Shown here one piece after another: positions 33,297-40,396 of a stretch of 64,000 bases of DNA (positions are counted from its first letter, which is position 1; each line of letters begins with the position of its first letter). A program made the position numbers and the translations under genes. The stretch comes from Bacillota bacterium (lineage in GTDB: Bacteria; Bacillota; Clostridia; Lachnospirales; Lachnospiraceae): assembly GCA_023390555.1 (NCBI GenBank), contig JAEWCQ010000014.1:62001-126000 (forward strand), given 5' to 3'. The notes beneath the pieces are model-generated. The model was given only the letters and a program-made list of their open reading frames with translations. It had not been told where the DNA came from and ran no database searches.

Positions 33297-33413
33297 ATGA
33301 AAAATTATGAAAAAATTATATCAAATCTACTGTCATTTGGGGGAATGACTTTGTATTCATTTGATGTTTACAGTATAGTAAGAGATTGTGAAATCCAATT
33401 GTCCGAAGTGTGA
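33297..33413 (+). CDS. Small protein, 38 aa, MKNY family (unrecognised)
   Basis: ATG 33297 follows a very strong GGGGGAGAG ribosome site. The peptide opens MKNYEKIISNLLSFGG and continues MTLYSFDVYSIVRDCEIQLSEV. Its nucleotide start, GAGTTATGAAAAATTAT, is the same as in the element A copies, whose mini-ORFs also begin MKNY. Amphipathic with a hydrophobic middle; a signalling or leader role is possible. One Cys is present. No known family. Confidence 0.5.
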   Translation: MKNYEKIISNLLSFGGMTLYSFDVYSIVRDCEIQLSEV

Positions 33414-33501
33414 AGAATAGATAAACATTTTACGAAGAAATTGTGAATTCCATCGGGAGAAGCTCGGATAACGGATGAAAAAAAATAAATTTATAATTTT
33501 T

Positions 33502-33582
33502 TTATATATTTAGACTTGCATTTTGTAAAATAATGTTGTATATTACATACGTACTAGCTAATAAGCTAATATAATTTTTCAT
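33502..33582 (-). CDS. Possible 26-aa mini-ORF of element A copy 3
   Basis: ATG at 33582 (minus strand) reads MKNYISLLASTYVIYNII... and ends at 33502 after 26 residues. It is the longest of the three element A mini-ORFs. The nearest GGGGAG lies before the second hairpin, so translation depends on that hairpin and is uncertain. Confidence 0.3.
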   Translation of the reverse strand: MKNYISLLASTYVIYNIILQNASLNI

Positions 33583-33661
33583 AACTCATGCACCCTGAGT
33601 CGTAAGATTTGGGGTGCACTCCCCGAAAATACATGGATATTCATCAGTGATGGATATCCAT
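33550..33661 (-). repeat. Element A copy 3 (inverted relative to copies 1 and 2)
   Basis: Minus-strand order: hairpin ATGGATAT/ATATCCAT with inner CATCA/TGATG (33661-33633), CGGGGAG, hairpin TGCACCC/GGGTGCA with the same 16-nt loop as copy 1, ATGAGTTATGAAAAATTATA, TAGCT-TATT-AGCTA, GTAC. The first hairpin has no sequence match to the other copies although its place is the same. Confidence 0.82.
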
Positions 33662-33689
33662 TTTTGATTGATTGGGAAGGCAGTTTGGT

Positions 33690-33718
33690 TTGACAGAAAT
33701 ATACCGGTAGATTATAAT
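33690..33718 (+). promoter_or_regulatory. Consensus SigA promoter before the EAL gene
   Basis: TTGACA (33690-33695), exactly 17 bp, TATAAT (33713-33718): a perfect match at both hexamers. Predicted transcription start near 33725. Confidence 0.88.
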
Positions 33719-33736
33719 CATGAAATGAGTCAAAGG

Positions 33737-33767
33737 GGGCTGATGGATCACATCAGCTCTTTTTTTG
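33737..33767 (+). terminator. Promoter-proximal terminator in the EAL leader
   Basis: GGGCTGATG (33737-33745) pairs with CATCAGCTC (33751-33759) around a 5-nt loop, with one G-T pair, followed by eight Ts. Only about 12 nt separate the predicted transcription start from the stem, so most transcripts would end after roughly 45 nt unless it is bypassed. Confidence 0.8.
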
Positions 33768-33803
33768 TTACTCTATACTTAAGAAAAAGAAAATCCGGGA
33801 GGA

Positions 33804-35030
33804 ATGGATCGATATATGATACAGAGAATAACAGAAGAAATTTATGAACATATCATACGAGAAAGGGAGATGTACATCTATTTTCAGCCTATTATAAATA
33901 TGGGATGGGAACGAGAGGTAGGCTGTGAGGCACTACTGAGAGCCAGGTATAAAGGCAAACCGGTTTCCACGGAAAAGTTGTTTGGATATGCGAGAAGGCA
34001 TGAGCGGGAAAAGGAACTGGATGATATCTGCCGGGAAACAAGCTTTGAGCAGTTTCGGAGGATAGAGAAACAATGCATGCTGTTTGTAAACTTTGAAGCT
34101 TCCCTGCTGGGCAGCTATCTGGATGAAGCCGACGATATTGTAGAAAAATTGAACATTCTTGGAATCGACAGGAAGAAGGTTGTAATTGAAATTAATGAGA
34201 AACATGTGGAGGACGGCGATGTGCTCGTCCGGTTTGTCTCGGAGTTCAGAAGCAGGGGGTTCCTGATCGCGTTGGATGATGTCGGAGAGGGCTACTCAAA
34301 TCTGAACAGAATTGTATTGGCGAAACCGGATATTGTGAAAGTCGATCGGAGTGTCGTTGCCGGTATACAGAATGATTATTATAAAAGAGAGGTATTCCGG
34401 GCCATTACCAGTCTGGCAGAGAGAATAGGGGCCGTGGTCATCGCAGAGGGGGCAGAGCAGATACAGGAGGTGTATAGCTGCATGAAGCTTGGAACCAGTC
34501 TGTTTCAGGGGTATTATTTCTCAAAGGCCGAACCGGTGGATGTCATCAATACAATGGAATTTCAGCGTGTCTGCAAAGATGCGCTTACCTATTATAAAGA
34601 GAGTACGGTATTTGAGCTGCGCAAAAAGGCGGTCTGGGGGTATGCAAGGAAAAAGATTGTCAAGCAGCTGGCGGAGCAGCTGTCATTGGCAGAAAGCACT
34701 GCGTATGAGCCTGTAATGGAAGGATTTTTACATGGACATGTGGAAATTGAGTGTACCTATATCATTGATTGCATGGGAAGGCAGATATCTCCGACGCTGT
34801 TTGGAATCGGAGTAAATATAAAGAGCCCCTACCTGTTTTCACCTGCAAGAGAAGAGGATCTGCATGTGGATAAACCGTACTATTATCATGCATTTCAGAA
34901 TCGGGAACAGGTCTATGTGAGTGAAAGTTATATATCTGCGGCTACCGGGTATTTCTGTCAGACTTATTCCCTGGTATTTACCTCATCAACCGGAGAAGAA
35001 CTGGCTGTCTGTATCGACTATCCACAATAA
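33804..35030 (+). CDS. EAL-domain c-di-GMP phosphodiesterase with C-terminal sensor-like region
   Basis: A 408-residue protein. The EAL domain spans about residues 20-255: EALLR (Glu42), NFEASLL, EINE, the DD pair in ALDDVGEGYSN, KVDRS, AEGAE and FQGYYFSKA. All main catalytic positions seem kept, with DDVGEG for the usual DDFGTG. It would hydrolyse c-di-GMP to pGpG. The C-terminal 150 residues (HVEIECTYIIDCMGRQISPTLFG...) look like a PDC/Cache-type fold, but no membrane helix is present, so sensing is cytoplasmic. ATG 33804 is only 1-2 bp after GGGAGG; ATG 33816 is an alternative. Confidence 0.9.
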   Translation: MDRYMIQRITEEIYEHIIREREMYIYFQPIINMGWEREVGCEALLRARYKGKPVSTEKLFGYARRHEREKELDDICRETSFEQFRRIEKQCMLFVNFEASLLGSYLDEADDIVEKLNILGIDRKKVVIEINEKHVEDGDVLVRFVSEFRSRGFLIALDDVGEGYSNLNRIVLAKPDIVKVDRSVVAGIQNDYYKREVFRAITSLAERIGAVVIAEGAEQIQEVYSCMKLGTSLFQGYYFSKAEPVDVINTMEFQRVCKDALTYYKESTVFELRKKAVWGYARKKIVKQLAEQLSLAESTAYEPVMEGFLHGHVEIECTYIIDCMGRQISPTLFGIGVNIKSPYLFSPAREEDLHVDKPYYYHAFQNREQVYVSESYISAATGYFCQTYSLVFTSSTGEELAVCIDYPQ

Positions 35031-35046
35031 AGTTTATAGAATCCCC

Positions 35047-35083
35047 ATAGAATTATCATAACTTTGTAATATCATGTAACAAA
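35047..35083 (-). repeat. Degenerate partial copy of element B
   Basis: ATAGAATTATCATAACTTT and ATCATGTAACAA resemble the inner part of element B copy 2 on the plus strand (ATAGGAAAATCATAACTTTT...ATGAATGTAACAA). Only about 35 bp match. It lies in the leader of the next gene. Confidence 0.35.
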
Positions 35084-35121
35084 ATCGTAACAAATGATGC
35101 GGCCCAAAAGGAGACGATATT

Positions 35122-36390
35122 ATGAAGTTAAAACTTATTAAGACAATTCTAATGGGTGCTGTCAGTGTAGCCACGCTGAGTAGTACCCCGGTAGCAGCCA
35201 GTGAATACACAGGAAATGTAGCGGAGGCGAGCCAGTCGGATGAAGCTTCCACAGAAGTGAATGATCTGCTTGCAACCATACAGCTCATTGGTGATCCGGT
35301 TACTATGGAGCCAGTGGTTGAGGCGACAGCAAGTACAACGGAAGATACCACGCAGCAGAGTGAGGAACAGGAACAGACAGAGGAACTTGTGATTGCCACT
35401 GTGGATAATTATGTAAATATCCGTGATGCCGGCAGTCTGGACGGAAACATCATTGGTAAGTTATACGATCATTCTGTGGGAACTCTTCTGGATGAGACTG
35501 CAGATGGCTGGTATCACATTCAATCCGGAACCGTGGATGGCTATGTGAAGGCAGAATATGTATTGCGTGGGGAGGAAGCTAAGGCACTTGCAGATCAGGT
35601 TGGCCAGCATCTGGCAACCGTGAATACAACGACTTTGAAGGTGAGAATGGAGCCGAGTACAGATGCCAAGGTTCTCGGACTTGTTCCGGATGGAGATACA
35701 CTTGCAGTTCTGGATCAAACGGACGGATGGGTGAAAGTATCCACGGAAGAAGGCGAGGGCTATGTTTCAACGGATTATGTAGAGGTCTATACAAAGAATA
35801 CAGAAGCGGAATCCATTGAAGAAGAGCAGGCGCGTCTGGCGAAAGAAGCAGAGGAACGCCGCCTTGCACAGGAAGCAGCACAGAAAGAAGTTGCAAAACA
35901 GGATACACAAAAAACAGAAAGTACGACGACAGCAAAGAGCACAACGCAGGATACAACAACACAGGCTGCGGCGGGCACGCAGACGTCGGCTGCAGCGGAT
36001 AGCAGCTCCAGTGCAGCAGCAGAGACGCAGACAGCTTCTTCCAGCAGCATTGGAAGACAGATTGCAGACTATGGTCTTCAGTTTGTGGGAAACCCATATG
36101 TGTATGGAGGTACGAGCCTGACGAACGGTGCAGATTGTTCCGGTTTTGTAATGAGTGTATATCAGCACTTTGGAATTTCACTTCCGAGAACGTCCGGTCA
36201 ACAGGGACAGAGCGGAACTGCTGTTTCCGGTATTGAAAATGCTCAGCCGGGAGATTTGATCTGGTACTCCGGACATATTGCAATTTATATCGGAGATGGA
36301 AAAATCGTACATGCAAGCAACGCGTCGGACGGAATCAAAGTTTCAAGCGCTACCTATACAACGATTTTATCGATAAGAAGAATTGTATAG
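35122..36390 (+). CDS. Secreted peptidoglycan hydrolase: two SH3b domains plus NlpC/P60
   Basis: A 422-residue protein. Signal peptide about residues 1-26 (cleavage near PVAAS). SH3b domains at about 91-150 (ATVDNYVNIRDAGSLDGNIIGKL) and 163-223 (ATVNTTTLKVRMEPSTDAKVLGLV). A Glu/Ala-rich coiled coil (230-262) and a Thr/Ser/Ala-rich linker (263-310) follow. The NlpC/P60 domain occupies 311-422 with catalytic Cys339 (GADCSGF), His385 (SGHIAIY) and His397 (IVHASN). It should cut between D-iGlu and the diamino acid of stem peptides, for cell separation or wall turnover. The gene stands alone with its own terminator. Confidence 0.93.
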   Translation: MKLKLIKTILMGAVSVATLSSTPVAASEYTGNVAEASQSDEASTEVNDLLATIQLIGDPVTMEPVVEATASTTEDTTQQSEEQEQTEELVIATVDNYVNIRDAGSLDGNIIGKLYDHSVGTLLDETADGWYHIQSGTVDGYVKAEYVLRGEEAKALADQVGQHLATVNTTTLKVRMEPSTDAKVLGLVPDGDTLAVLDQTDGWVKVSTEEGEGYVSTDYVEVYTKNTEAESIEEEQARLAKEAEERRLAQEAAQKEVAKQDTQKTESTTTAKSTTQDTTTQAAAGTQTSAAADSSSSAAAETQTASSSSIGRQIADYGLQFVGNPYVYGGTSLTNGADCSGFVMSVYQHFGISLPRTSGQQGQSGTAVSGIENAQPGDLIWYSGHIAIYIGDGKIVHASNASDGIKVSSATYTTILSIRRIV

Positions 36391-36432
36391 TCGGTTTTCT
36401 TCAACAGAAACGCCTATAAAAATAGAAAAAAG

Positions 36433-36479
36433 GAAGTCATGTCTCCGGTGAAAATGCCGGGACATGGCTTCTCTTTTTT
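36433..36479 (+). terminator. Terminator after the NlpC/P60 gene
   Basis: GAAGTCATGTC (36433-36443) pairs with GACATGGCTTC (36461-36471) with one G-T pair, plus inner CCGG/CCGG, followed by a T run. Confidence 0.85.
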
Positions 36480-36551
36480 CGGGCAGGATGGAATCCGGCA
36501 TGTTTTTTTTCGGGCAGGGCATAATAGTAAAAAACAGGTGGAGGAAAGACC

Positions 36552-37244
36552 GTGCAGCATACAACAATACTTGTCGTTGATCATAATACAGAAGATATGC
36601 AGACTACGCGGACTGCACTGCAGGAAGCAGGATATGCCGTACTTACAGCGGCGGACGGAGAGACGGCGGAAAAAATCTTTCTGGAGAACAACGTAGATAT
36701 GGTCATACAGGAATTCGTTCTTACCGATATGACAGGCGGGCAGCTCTGCCAGTGGATTCGAAATGAATCAGATCTTCCGATTGTAATTCTCACTGCACAA
36801 AATAAATTGCGCTGTATGCGGGACGCGCTGGAATGGGGCGCAGATGAATATCTGGTCAAACCGGTAGAAATGGGTGTGTTTTTGGTGAAAATTGCCTTCG
36901 TGCTCAATCGGATCCGGTATCGGGAGCAGGACACAGAGGAGCGAATCACAGATACACTGGGAATTCTTTCCATTGATTTAAAACGTCGCATCGTGGAAAA
37001 AGAGGGAAAAGAAGTCCGCCTGACTCCAACAGAGTATAAATTGCTGACGGTAATGGCACAGTCTCCCAATCGTATTTTTACCAGAGAGCAGCTGATTACC
37101 TATGCGCTGGAAGATGAATTTCGCGGCTATGACCGAAGTATCGATACGTATATTAAGGGATTACGAAAGAAAATTGAAACGGATCGGAAGAGCCCAAAAT
37201 ACATTCGTACGGTGCATGGATTTGGCTATAAATTTGTACCATAA
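36552..37244 (+). CDS. OmpR/PhoB-type response regulator with Asp-to-Glu receiver
   Basis: A 230-residue protein started at GTG 36552 after GGAGGAAAGA. The receiver domain (1-120) has Asp10-His11 instead of the usual acidic pair, and the phosphoacceptor position reads VIQEFVLTDMTGG, so Glu54 replaces Asp. Thr81 and Lys103 are kept. Winged-helix DNA-binding domain at about 130-230 (EVRLTPTEYKLLTVMAQSPNRIFTREQL...RTVHGFGYKFV). No kinase gene is adjacent. It probably acts independently of phosphorylation, perhaps locked in an active-like state. Its target is unknown. Confidence 0.88.
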   Translation: MQHTTILVVDHNTEDMQTTRTALQEAGYAVLTAADGETAEKIFLENNVDMVIQEFVLTDMTGGQLCQWIRNESDLPIVILTAQNKLRCMRDALEWGADEYLVKPVEMGVFLVKIAFVLNRIRYREQDTEERITDTLGILSIDLKRRIVEKEGKEVRLTPTEYKLLTVMAQSPNRIFTREQLITYALEDEFRGYDRSIDTYIKGLRKKIETDRKSPKYIRTVHGFGYKFVP

Positions 37245-37276
37245 AAAAGCAAAAGTATAAATATTGTAGAAAGCAC

Positions 37277-37304
37277 TTGCATGATATACAAGATATGGTA
37301 TAAT
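37277..37304 (+). promoter_or_regulatory. nrdD promoter with extended -10
   Basis: TTGCAT (37277-37282), 16-bp spacer, TGG-TATAAT (37299-37304). A GC-rich hairpin (CGGCAC/GTGCC region, about 37310-37335) follows in the leader. No clear NrdR box was found. Confidence 0.65.
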
Positions 37305-37364
37305 GTAGTTCGGACGGCACAGAAGTGCCCGAATGGTACAAAGGAAGAAATAGGAGAGAAATTT

Positions 37365-39527
37365 ATGAAAATCATCAAAAGAAGCGGCATGGAAGCCGTG
37401 TTTGACATTACAAAAATCATTACCGCTATTGATAAGGCGAATCGCGAAGTAGTGGAAAGCGAACGGCTGGCAATGGAAGAGATTCACAAGATTGCACAAT
37501 ATATAGAAGATACATGTGAAAAGGCAAACTATTCGTTGAATGTGGAAGACATACAGGATCTCGTGGAAGACAGCCTGATGGCACGACAGTCTTTTTCGGT
37601 GGCAAGAAAGTACATTACTTATCGGTACAAAAGAGCACTGGTTCGAAAGTCGAATTCGACAGATGAGCAGATCCTGAGTCTGATCGAGTGCAGTAATGAA
37701 GAGGTGAAGCAGGAAAACTCCAATAAAAATTCCACAGTCAACAGTGTGCAGAGAGATTATATGGCGGGAGAAGTCAGCAAGGACATCACAAAACGCTTCC
37801 TGCTGGATGAGGATATTGTAAATGCGCACGAACAGGGAATCATTCATTTTCACGATGCGGATTATTTTGCACAGCATATGCATAACTGCGACCTTGTCAA
37901 TCTGGAGGATATGCTCCAGAACGGAACGGTAATCAGCGGAACCAGAATTGACAAACCGCATTCTTTTTCAACTGCTTGTAATATTGCAACGCAGATTATC
38001 GCACAGGTTGCAAGCTCCCAGTATGGCGGACAGAGCATTTCGCTTGCGCATCTCGTGCCTTTTGTGCAGGTGAGTCGTGAAAAAATACGGAGAGAAGTCA
38101 TTGGCATGCTGGATGAAGCCGGTACGACCCTGGGTGAAGAAAAATTATCTTCCATTGTGGAGAAGAGACTGCATGCAGAGATTGAGCGCGGTGTCCAGGT
38201 GATTCAGTATCAGGTGGTCACACTGATGACGACCAATGGACAGTCCCCGTTTGTCACCGTGTTTATGTATCTGAATGAGGCGAAAAACGAGCAGGAGAAA
38301 AAAGATCTTGCGATGGTAATCGAAGAGGTTTTAGACCAGAGATATCAGGGCGTCAAAAATGAAGAGGGGGTATGGATCACACCTGCATTTCCGAAACTGA
38401 TTTATGTATTGGAGGAGGATAACATCCACGAAGACTCCAAATATTATTATCTGACGGAAAAAGCGGCTAAGTGTACCGCAAAACGCATGGTGCCGGATTA
38501 TATCTCCGAGAAGAAGATGAAAGAATTAAAGCAGGGGAACTGCTATACCTGCATGGGATGCCGGTCGTTCCTCACGGTATATCACGACGAAGACGGGAAA
38601 CCGAAATTCTACGGCAGATTTAACCAGGGGGTAGTCACACTGAATCTTGTGGATGTTGCGTGCTCATCCGATGGAAGCTTTGACAGCTTCTGGAAGATTT
38701 TTGATGAAAGACTGGAACTGTGTTATCGTGCCTTAATGGCCCGTCACAATCGCCTGAAGGGAACTCCTTCTGATGTTGCACCGATCCTCTGGCAGCATGG
38801 TGCGCTCGCAAGACTGAAAAAGGGAGAACCGATCGACAAGCTGTTGTATGGTGGTTATTCCACAATTTCACTGGGGTATGCCGGTCTTTGTGAATGTACC
38901 AGATATATGACAGGGAAATCCCATACAGACGCATCCGCAACGCCGTTTGCACTTGAAATCATGCAGCATTTGAATGATGCATGCACAAAATGGAAAGCAG
39001 AACATAATATTGATTTCTCCGTATACGGAACACCACTGGAAAGCACGACTTACAAATTTGCAAAGTGCCTGCAGAAACGGTTTGGTGTTATTCCGGGAGT
39101 GACGGATAAGAATTACATCACAAACAGTTATCACGTGCATGTAACGGAGCCAATTGATGCGTTCGAGAAATTAAAATTTGAGTCACAGTTTCAGGCTCTT
39201 TCGCCGGGCGGTGCAATTAGTTATGTAGAAGTACCGAATATGCAGGATAATCTGGATGCCGTACTTGCGGTGATCCGCTTCATCTATGAAAATATCATGT
39301 ATGCCGAACTGAATACCAAGAGCGATTACTGTCAGATCTGCGGCTTTGACGGAGAGATCCAGATTGTCAATGATACGGACGGTAAGCTGGTATGGGAGTG
39401 CCCGCACTGCCATAACAGAGATCAGGATAAGATGAATGTCGCAAGACGTACCTGCGGCTACATCGGAAGTCAGTTCTGGAATCAGGGCAGGACACAGGAA
39501 ATTAAGGAAAGAGTGCTGCATCTGTAG
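37365..39527 (+). CDS. nrdD: Anaerobic (class III) ribonucleoside-triphosphate reductase
   Basis: A 720-residue protein from ATG 37365 (MKIIKRSGMEAVFDI), 28 codons inside a longer frame. The N-terminal ATP cone (about 1-90) allows allosteric control. The catalytic 10-stranded barrel carries NSNKNSTVNSVQRDY and the CMGCRS region. The C-terminal zinc site CQICGF...CPHCHN and the glycyl radical loop RTCGYIG (Gly698) are complete. It makes deoxynucleotides under anaerobic conditions using formate or thioredoxin as reductant. Its activase gene nrdG usually follows but is not found in the next kilobase. Confidence 0.95.
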   Translation: MKIIKRSGMEAVFDITKIITAIDKANREVVESERLAMEEIHKIAQYIEDTCEKANYSLNVEDIQDLVEDSLMARQSFSVARKYITYRYKRALVRKSNSTDEQILSLIECSNEEVKQENSNKNSTVNSVQRDYMAGEVSKDITKRFLLDEDIVNAHEQGIIHFHDADYFAQHMHNCDLVNLEDMLQNGTVISGTRIDKPHSFSTACNIATQIIAQVASSQYGGQSISLAHLVPFVQVSREKIRREVIGMLDEAGTTLGEEKLSSIVEKRLHAEIERGVQVIQYQVVTLMTTNGQSPFVTVFMYLNEAKNEQEKKDLAMVIEEVLDQRYQGVKNEEGVWITPAFPKLIYVLEEDNIHEDSKYYYLTEKAAKCTAKRMVPDYISEKKMKELKQGNCYTCMGCRSFLTVYHDEDGKPKFYGRFNQGVVTLNLVDVACSSDGSFDSFWKIFDERLELCYRALMARHNRLKGTPSDVAPILWQHGALARLKKGEPIDKLLYGGYSTISLGYAGLCECTRYMTGKSHTDASATPFALEIMQHLNDACTKWKAEHNIDFSVYGTPLESTTYKFAKCLQKRFGVIPGVTDKNYITNSYHVHVTEPIDAFEKLKFESQFQALSPGGAISYVEVPNMQDNLDAVLAVIRFIYENIMYAELNTKSDYCQICGFDGEIQIVNDTDGKLVWECPHCHNRDQDKMNVARRTCGYIGSQFWNQGRTQEIKERVLHL

Positions 39528-39651
39528 ACTTACAAATATTCTTGATTGTCATTCTATAATTCTTTCTTGGATAAAGAATTCTATTTTTGACCAACTGCTT
39601 TTTCAGGAAAGGCAGATGATAAATCTATTTTTGACCAATTTAATTAAAATA

Positions 39652-39684
39652 AGAATGAGAGGATGTTTTTCCTCTCATTCTTTG
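39652..39684 (+). terminator. Terminator downstream of nrdD
   Basis: AGAATGAGAGG (39652-39662) pairs with CCTCTCATTCT (39671-39681), a perfect 11-bp stem, then TTTG. Confidence 0.72.
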
Positions 39685-39795
39685 CGTATCAGGGGTGAAC
39701 TATGAGTGATTTTGTATTGGAAATGATAAAATAAAACAGTATGATACTATTATTGGCACTGCGCCGTTTGCTAAAATAACAGCATTTGGATTCAA

Positions 39796-39837
39796 TTGAG
39801 AAGCAGTTTCTTTGGTTGCTTCTCAATTCATTTTTAT
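39796..39837 (+). terminator. Second terminator between nrdD and the OYE remnant
   Basis: TTGAGAAGCA pairs with TTGCTTCTCAA (about 39796-39827, one base unmatched), followed by TTCATTTTTATT. On the minus strand it lies just after the stop of the OYE remnant. Confidence 0.65.
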
Positions 39838-40074
39838 TGTAACATTATATTTTTTACACATAGTGAAATTTCATCAATAATTCCAGCCTTAATTTTATCA
39901 GGTAAATTACAATCGTCTGTACTTTCTCTACCCAATGCTATAAAATCACAGCTTCCATCTTCCATGTAACTTTCCATTATCACCAGTGTGATTTACACCC
40001 ATTCCTGGCAGGACTAGCCGGTTTGGGATTTCAAGTTGCCCTATTTTATGTGGGCTTAATACATGTTCAAATAT
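39834..40074 (-). pseudogene. Old Yellow Enzyme (NADH:flavin oxidoreductase) remnant
   Basis: On the minus strand an initial segment reads FEHVLSPHKIGQLEIPNRLV, then LPGMGVNHTGDNGKLHGRWKL before a stop. This is the N-terminus of OYE-like/2,4-dienoyl-CoA reductase-type enzymes. After a frame change comes CDFIALGRESTDDCNLPDK, then IKAGIIDEISLCV, which is the late FMN-barrel motif (DFIALGRP...ADP.LP.K). Roughly 300 intervening codons and the C-terminal domains are missing. GGAGACG precedes the start. This is a clear internal deletion. Confidence 0.82.
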
Positions 40075-40333
40075 ATAATCGTCTCCTATCGTTAAAGGTT
40101 TAACTATATTTTATAAAATAAAATCAAAAAAGTATTATCTGTCTGTTGAATAGATGATACATCTGTTGTTATTTGTTGCATATGCACTGTATGGTAAATA
40201 GCACCCTTTGTGAGATTTTTGTTTGGAACTGCCCAGATTGTAAAAACCACTTTTTTACGACCAAATAAAAGTATACAAAAAAGAAAGAAAGAAGGACAAA
40301 ACAAAAAATAATACACAAACTCAATTGGAATGC

Positions 40334-40363
40334 TTGTTGTGACAAAAAAAATAAAATTATAAA
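40334..40363 (+). promoter_or_regulatory. Possible promoter of the arabinoside operon
   Basis: TTGTTG (40334-40339), 18 bp, TATAAA (40358-40363), in A-rich DNA about 35 bp before the GH51 start. It is weaker than the other promoters here, as expected if the YesN-type regulator activates it. Confidence 0.4.
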
Positions 40364-40396
40364 ATTATGACAGAAAAATAAAAAGGAGGATTGGAA

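Larger units (their letters stand above)
33104..33803. other. Intergenic region packed with repeats and signals
   Basis: It holds in order element B copy 2, a 28-nt palindrome, a 38-aa small ORF, element A copy 3 on the minus strand, a consensus promoter and a terminator; each is listed separately. No larger gene is supported. Confidence 0.7.
39528..40396. other. Gene-poor gap with terminators and gene remnants
   Basis: It contains two terminators, the OYE pseudogene (separately listed) and, at about 39702-39799, a broken coding-like stretch (MSDFVLE..., shifted frame ...NDKIKQYDTIIGTAPFAKITAF). No nrdG homologue was found. The final 120 bp are A-rich leader of the arabinofuranosidase operon. 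Confidence 0.6.

Noticed and set aside
33297..33413. AgrD-type cyclic autoinducer precursor
   Set aside because: No agrB or agrC neighbour is present and the typical Cys-based ring motif is not recognisable.
35579..36316. Long minus-strand frames opposite the NlpC/P60 gene
   Set aside because: They mirror the low-complexity linker and SH3b coding region on the other strand, have no ribosome site and show biased, repetitive composition.
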